Shown here in pieces: positions 47,069 to 51,756 of a stretch of 51,756 nucleotides of DNA (the first letter of the stretch is position 1; each line of letters starts with the position of its first letter). The notes under the pieces were generated by a model that was given only the letters and a program-made list of their open reading frames with translations, made no database searches and was not told where the DNA came from. The stretch covers positions 1 to 51,756 of the forward strand of contig CALRHK010000003.1 of NCBI GenBank assembly GCA_943359475.1. The letters run 5' to 3'. A program made the position numbers and the translations under genes. The stretch comes from Candidatus Nomurabacteria bacterium. Lineage in GTDB: Bacteria; Patescibacteriota; Minisyncoccia; Phycocordibacterales; UBA9973.

Positions 47069-47974
47069 ATGGCACAACGCCGAGATACGCTTGAGTCTCC
47101 TCGTGTGAGAGAGCTCAAACGACAGCGAATACAAAGCAAAAAGAAGAAAATTCTTTTGTGGACCGTCGGTAGTATTATGCTACTGACTGGTTTAGCATTT
47201 GCGTCGCACCTTCGCGTTATGCGCATTGAGCACGTCACTATTTCTGGTAATACAGTTGTTCATTCGGAAGCAATTCTTGAAAAAGTGCAGGAGGAACTTT
47301 TCGGAAGATACCTCTTTGCATTTTCAAAACAAAACTTTCTTTTGTATCCAAAAAATGCAATCGAAAAGCACCTCCTCGTCACACTCAAGCGTCTCGAAAC
47401 AGTAAAGGTAACACTCACTGATACTCATACGCTCGCAGTAGCTGTGACCGAACGCGAGGGGCGTTTTCTGTGGTGTGGCCACAGCTTTAAAGAAGAAGTG
47501 GGGGATATTCCTAACGACGATTGTTACTATATGGATATGAGTGGCTATATTTTTTCAAAGTCACCGTATTTTACGGGTAATGTGTACATAAAATTTTTTG
47601 GTACAGGATTGTTTGGTCCTTCTATTGATCCTGTCGGGAGGCAGTTTTTGCCAATTGAACAATTTGCGAATATAGAATCATTTCTTGCTGGATTACCAGC
47701 GCTTGGTATCGAACCATATGCGCTCCGTGTTGCTGATGGTGGTGATTATGATTTGTTTATCGCCTCACTTGAGCCCGGACGCAGTGTCTATACTAAAATA
47801 CTTTTTAATGAGCACTCCGATCCAAAAAAGTTGCTAGAGAATCTCTCTGCCGCACTCAAAGCAGAACAATTCAAAAATGATTTTATAATGCGGTTCAATG
47901 ACTTGCTCTATATCGATTTGCGATTCGCAAGTAAGGTCTATTATAAGTTTCGACCAACAACACCAGAGTTTTAG
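47069..47974 (+). CDS. FtsQ/DivIB-like protein (TM plus POTRA)
   Basis: Single N-terminal TM then VMRIEHVTISGNTVVHSEAILEKVQEELFGRYLF... Confidence 0.7.
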   Translation: MAQRRDTLESPRVRELKRQRIQSKKKKILLWTVGSIMLLTGLAFASHLRVMRIEHVTISGNTVVHSEAILEKVQEELFGRYLFAFSKQNFLLYPKNAIEKHLLVTLKRLETVKVTLTDTHTLAVAVTEREGRFLWCGHSFKEEVGDIPNDDCYYMDMSGYIFSKSPYFTGNVYIKFFGTGLFGPSIDPVGRQFLPIEQFANIESFLAGLPALGIEPYALRVADGGDYDLFIASLEPGRSVYTKILFNEHSDPKKLLENLSAALKAEQFKNDFIMRFNDLLYIDLRFASKVYYKFRPTTPEF

Positions 47975-48009
47975 TTGCACTTGCGCAACACCTCTGGTAC
48001 GCTCCGTGC

Positions 48010-49083
48010 ATGGAACTCGGTTTTTGGAAACAATTAAAGAAACCATTTTTTGCATTGGCACCGATGGCAGATGTAACTGATCCTGCATTTCGACGCATTA
48101 TCGCAAAATATGGAAAACCTGATGTCACTTGGACAGAATTTGTTTCTGCGGATGGACTCATGCTCGGTGGACGTGAGGCACTCATGAAAGATCTTGCCTA
48201 TACAGAAGCTGAGCGACCGATTGTTGCTCAGCTTTTCGGATCAAACCCTGTCACGATGCATGATGCAGTCAAGCTTTGTGCAGAGCTTGGTTTTGACGGT
48301 ATTGATATTAATATGGGTTGTCCCGACAAATCGATAGAGAAACAAGGTGCTGGCGCTGCCATGATAAAAACTCCAGATCGCGCGGTTGCAGTTATTCGTG
48401 CCGCAAAAGCGGGAATACTTGATGCTGGAAAAAATATTCCGCTTTCAGTCAAGACACGCATCGGATATGCAAAAAATGAAATTGCAACATGGATACCGCT
48501 CCTTCTTGCAGAAGATATTGCCGTACTCACACTACATTGCCGTACACGCAAGGAGCTCTCTCTTGTACCCGCGCGCTGGGAGCATGTGCGTGAAGTTGTC
48601 GCATTGCGTGATGCGATGGGCAAGGAAACACGAATCATTGGTAATGGCGATGTGCGTGACCTCAGTGATGGCTATGCAAAAGCGCGCGCGAGTGGTGCAG
48701 ATGGTGTGATGATTGGCCGTGCAGTATTTGGCAATCCGTGGCTTTTTGCGCAGAGCACAAAAAGCCACACAAACACTCTCTTAACAAAAATAAAAGATTT
48801 TTATTTCATAGTTCTTCAAAAACTTGGTTTCAAAAATAGATATTGGCTTCGTGCACAAACAACCATTACCAAAGAAGAACATCTCCGTGTGCTTGTTGAG
48901 CACTGTTTGCTTTTTGAAAAGCTTCTCGGTGACGTAAAGTCGTTTGCTGTAATGAAAAAGCATTTTAAAGCGTATGTTCATGGCTGGCCAGGTGCAAAAG
49001 AACTCCGTATGGAACTCATGCAAACACAGAATGCGACCGAAGTAGAAAAGAGTGTTGCTACCTATTTGACGTATCGCGCCTAA
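48010..49083 (+). CDS. dus: tRNA-dihydrouridine synthase
   Basis: FALAPMADVTDPAFRRII, DINMGCPDKSIEKQGAGAAMI, NGDVRDL, GADGVMIGRAVFGNPWLF. Confidence 0.93.
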   Translation: MELGFWKQLKKPFFALAPMADVTDPAFRRIIAKYGKPDVTWTEFVSADGLMLGGREALMKDLAYTEAERPIVAQLFGSNPVTMHDAVKLCAELGFDGIDINMGCPDKSIEKQGAGAAMIKTPDRAVAVIRAAKAGILDAGKNIPLSVKTRIGYAKNEIATWIPLLLAEDIAVLTLHCRTRKELSLVPARWEHVREVVALRDAMGKETRIIGNGDVRDLSDGYAKARASGADGVMIGRAVFGNPWLFAQSTKSHTNTLLTKIKDFYFIVLQKLGFKNRYWLRAQTTITKEEHLRVLVEHCLLFEKLLGDVKSFAVMKKHFKAYVHGWPGAKELRMELMQTQNATEVEKSVATYLTYRA

Positions 49084-49126
49084 CAGTGTACGCTTACAAA
49101 AAAATATTCACCAAATAACTACTGCC

Positions 49127-49510
49127 ATGGCTGCTCTTACTTGTCAGGTGCCACACAATTATCGAGAATTGTGGACGTACAAACGTCTACAGGACAAGCT
49201 CGATAGTGTGCTCGCCGAAAAATTTAAAAATGCTAAATTTGGAACTTTCCGTGGATTGAAATGGGGTCCGGAACCCTCAACAGCTCGATTTGATGTTGAG
49301 ATAAAGCTTCAAAATGGAGATTTGTGTATTGTGCGATTAAAGCTCACAACCACCAAACAGTGTATACGAGTATCACCCGATGATTCTGATGAAATGTTAC
49401 AAAAAATTCTTACCATTTCCTCCGATCCGAAGTTTCGACAGTGGCAACAGTTATTGTACTCTGGCAACTATTTATATCAGGTTGTCGAAGACGTACTGAA
49501 GGGGGAATAA
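49127..49510 (+). CDS. Hypothetical protein
   Basis: 127-aa ORF; upstream TTGACG-17 bp-TACGCT. Confidence 0.5.
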   Translation: MAALTCQVPHNYRELWTYKRLQDKLDSVLAEKFKNAKFGTFRGLKWGPEPSTARFDVEIKLQNGDLCIVRLKLTTTKQCIRVSPDDSDEMLQKILTISSDPKFRQWQQLLYSGNYLYQVVEDVLKGE

Positions 49511-49609
49511 GTTCATTTCTGTGTGTGTGGGGTCATGCCGATATGGTGTGGCCCTTTTTTTGTTTTGACACCATAAGTCTCCGAGCGTATGATGGCGAAA
49601 ACTGTTCAT

Positions 49610-50152
49610 ATGAAAAACTTGCCAAAACTTACCTCTTCGCTTGCAATATTCCTCGAAGTCATTTCTACGTTTTCGACACCTCTGCAATCAAAGGGTGGAA
49701 ATTATTTTTCGATTGAACGCTATTGTGATTCAAATAAAGATCGGTATCGTTTTCCTGAAAATGGCTTGCAAGACAGCGTATTTTGTCGAAGCCATTTTGC
49801 ACGAGGAATTTCTGTCACCCTCGTATTGATGCGCTCAAAAGTTCTACTCAATACACAGACGACAATCAATATGCTGATTGATGAAGGTTTTGTCTGTGTT
49901 GGGTTTAATGGACTTGCGCATATCGTCAATTACCATATAGACGAATTCCCAAATGATAAATGGATTTTGGCTCCACACTGTAAGTTGACGCACGTACACG
50001 ATATTTTTTGTCACCCTGCAGTTGGTATCCCGTATCTAAGCAAGCAAGGTAAGCGATTGCCTCATCCTGAAATAATGTTCTCGTATTCAATACAATCACT
50101 CGATTCGATCAAAAAAGATTCGTACGTGCTCTTTGGTAAGATTGCTCCATAG
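49610..50152 (+). CDS. Hypothetical protein, paralogue A of a tandem pair
   Basis: ORF 49589..50152; start at 49610 preferred because 49588-49593 looks like the -10 box. Confidence 0.6.
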   Translation: MKNLPKLTSSLAIFLEVISTFSTPLQSKGGNYFSIERYCDSNKDRYRFPENGLQDSVFCRSHFARGISVTLVLMRSKVLLNTQTTINMLIDEGFVCVGFNGLAHIVNYHIDEFPNDKWILAPHCKLTHVHDIFCHPAVGIPYLSKQGKRLPHPEIMFSYSIQSLDSIKKDSYVLFGKIAP

Positions 50153-50159
50153 TTCTATT

Positions 50160-50195
50160 TCCGCCCCTCGCACCACGTGCTCGGGGCGGTTTCTT
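50160..50195 (+). terminator. Rho-independent terminator (copy A)
   Basis: CCGCCCC...GGGGCGGTTTCTTTT. Confidence 0.75.
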
Positions 50196-50240
50196 TTGAC
50201 ACTATAAGCCTCCGAGCGTATGATGGCAAAAACTGTTCAT

Positions 50241-50795
50241 ATGAAAAACCTACCTGTACTTTCACCCTCCTTGAGGATATTCCTTGATATGGTAAAGGAA
50301 TTTCCTACCAAAATGATCACCAGTAGTACCCACGAGCGCTTTTCGATCGAACGCTACAGCAAAGATCACGAGCAGACTATCAGATTGCCTGATACAGGGC
50401 TCAGCGATGCTCTCTTTTGTGTAGAGACAATCCCTACCGATGTATCTATCGGACTGTATCTCTTGAGAGTCAATGCGGACATAAATGCACAAACAACAAT
50501 CAAAATACTGCTCGATGAAGGCTTTCTGTGTGTAGGATTTCAAGGTCTTGCACACATTATTGATCACGATTTGAATCAATGGCATTTTGAAAAATGGATT
50601 TTGGCACCGCACTGCAAATTGGAAGGTGTGCACGATGTATTTCACCACCCGGCAAAAGGTATACCGTATTTTTCAAAAGCTGTTGGTTATCCATCAAGTA
50701 CCCGCAAATACGTGGGAAGGTTATCGTACTCATCGCATGCACTCGATACGATTCCCAAAGATCGCTACCTCCTCTTTGGTAAGATTGCTCCATAG
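50241..50795 (+). CDS. Hypothetical protein, paralogue B of the tandem pair
   Basis: ORF 50220..50795; shares TIxxLxDEGFxCVGFxGLAHIxxxxxxxxxxxKWILAPHCKL with paralogue A. Confidence 0.6.
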   Translation: MKNLPVLSPSLRIFLDMVKEFPTKMITSSTHERFSIERYSKDHEQTIRLPDTGLSDALFCVETIPTDVSIGLYLLRVNADINAQTTIKILLDEGFLCVGFQGLAHIIDHDLNQWHFEKWILAPHCKLEGVHDVFHHPAKGIPYFSKAVGYPSSTRKYVGRLSYSSHALDTIPKDRYLLFGKIAP

Positions 50796-50803
50796 TTCTA
50801 TTT

Positions 50804-50842
50804 CCGCCCCTCGCACGACACGTGCTCGGGGCGGTTTTTTAT
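50804..50842 (+). terminator. Rho-independent terminator (copy B)
   Basis: CCGCCCC...GGGGCGGTTTTTTATTTT. Confidence 0.75.
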
Positions 50843-50872
50843 TTTCTCCCACAAGTCTGTTATACTTTCGGC

Positions 50873-51756
50873 ATGTCAGAACTCGCACTGTATCGAAAAT
50901 ATCGCCCAGAAACCTTTGCCGAGGTCATTGGTCAAGAGCATATTGTCAGCGTGATCGAGAGCTCGCTCAAGTCGGGCAAGATTGCGCATGCCTACCTCCT
51001 CACCGGCTCACGTGGTACTGGTAAGACGACGATTGCGCGTATTATCGCGCGCGAGCTCGGTACATCGGTCAACGATATCTATGAAATGGATGCTGCGTCA
51101 AACCGCGGTATCGATGACATCCGTGAACTCCGCGACAATGTCCGCACGATGCCGTTTGATTCGAAGTATAAAGTCTACATCATCGACGAAGTCCACATGC
51201 TCACCAAAGAAGCTTTCAACGCGCTCCTCAAAACACTCGAAGAGCCACCAGCACATGTCATCTTCATCTTAGCGACGACTGAGCTTGAAAAAGTGCCCGA
51301 CACGATCGTCTCGCGTTGTCAGACGTTTGCATTCAAGAAACCAAATGAAGCTGTCTTAAAAACTATTGTGGAGAAGACTGCTCAGAAAGAAGGTGTCTCA
51401 CTCGAGAGTGGTGCGAGCGAGCTCGTGGCACTCCTCGGTGATGGTTCGTTTCGTGACACGCTTTCGATTTTGCAAAAAGTGATTTCGTATTCGAGTGATA
51501 CGAAAATTACACGTGCTGAAGTCGAGAAGATCACCGGCGCGCCAACACTCTCACTCGTGGACGACTTTCTCTCGGCACTCACACACAAAGAAATCGCAAA
51601 AGGTCTCGCTGTTATCAAAACCGCAAGTAATCAGAACACCGATATGCGTGTCTTTCTCAAATTGGTCATTGTCCACTTGCGTGCGATCCTCCTCTTGCGT
51701 TACGCACCAGAAATGAAAGATGTATTGGTAGACACGATGGGGGAGACTGAACTCGC
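50873..51756 (+). CDS. dnaX: DNA polymerase III subunit gamma/tau, runs off right edge (not in the ORF track)
   Basis: MSELALYRKYRPETFAEVIGQEHIV, GSRGTGKTTIARIIA, MDAASNRGIDDIRELRD, IIDEVHMLTKEAFNALLKTLEEPP. Confidence 0.95.
   Translation, partial: MSELALYRKYRPETFAEVIGQEHIVSVIESSLKSGKIAHAYLLTGSRGTGKTTIARIIARELGTSVNDIYEMDAASNRGIDDIRELRDNVRTMPFDSKYKVYIIDEVHMLTKEAFNALLKTLEEPPAHVIFILATTELEKVPDTIVSRCQTFAFKKPNEAVLKTIVEKTAQKEGVSLESGASELVALLGDGSFRDTLSILQKVISYSSDTKITRAEVEKITGAPTLSLVDDFLSALTHKEIAKGLAVIKTASNQNTDMRVFLKLVIVHLRAILLLRYAPEMKDVLVDTMGETEL

Noticed and set aside
48228-48638. 136-aa antisense ORF within dus
   Set aside because: Overlaps conserved Dus motifs; typical antisense composition.
1-51756. 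TGA recoding (as in Gracilibacteria/Absconditabacteria)
   Set aside because: TGA serves as a natural stop (e.g. DUF167 gene at 11988), and conserved genes have no in-frame TGA.

Overview
This window is from an AT-rich bacterial genome. Its gene content and small-protein style match a Candidate Phyla Radiation (Patescibacteria/Parcubacteria-like) organism; that placement is inference from family content, and I ran no search. TGA is used as a stop. Housekeeping genes recognised: uppP, truB, hpf/raiA, fmt, def, hisS, lepB, pth, rpsA, gyrA, rbfA, infB, a cysteine desulfurase, a Clp AAA+ ATPase, rpmG (absent from the ORF track), miaA, parB, rsh, topA, dprA, serS, ftsQ-like, dus and the 5' part of dnaX. 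There are seven tRNAs: Lys-CTT, Leu-TAG, Cys-GCA, Leu-TAA, Trp-CCA, Tyr-GTA and Leu-CAA. The most striking signal is at 27.8-28.6 kb. Three consecutive tRNA genes (Leu-TAG, Cys, Leu-TAA) are each followed by a modular structured segment: a hairpin, a stretch antisense to that tRNA's own T-arm, a core hairpin with a conserved CGAGCG..GCGAG loop on a variable but complementary stem, and then a second copy of that tRNA's T-loop-to-3'-end sequence. Other points of interest: a complete arginine-kinase-type phosphagen kinase, a window-wide pattern of apparently leaderless genes (-10 box 6-7 nt before ATG), two loci sharing a promoter plus long 5'UTR hairpin, a five-gene array of small two-TM pilin-like proteins, a SET-domain protein, a ClpB/ClpC-hybrid AAA+ protein, a dnaX without the Zn module, a tandem gene duplication, and a candidate ~170-nt ncRNA.
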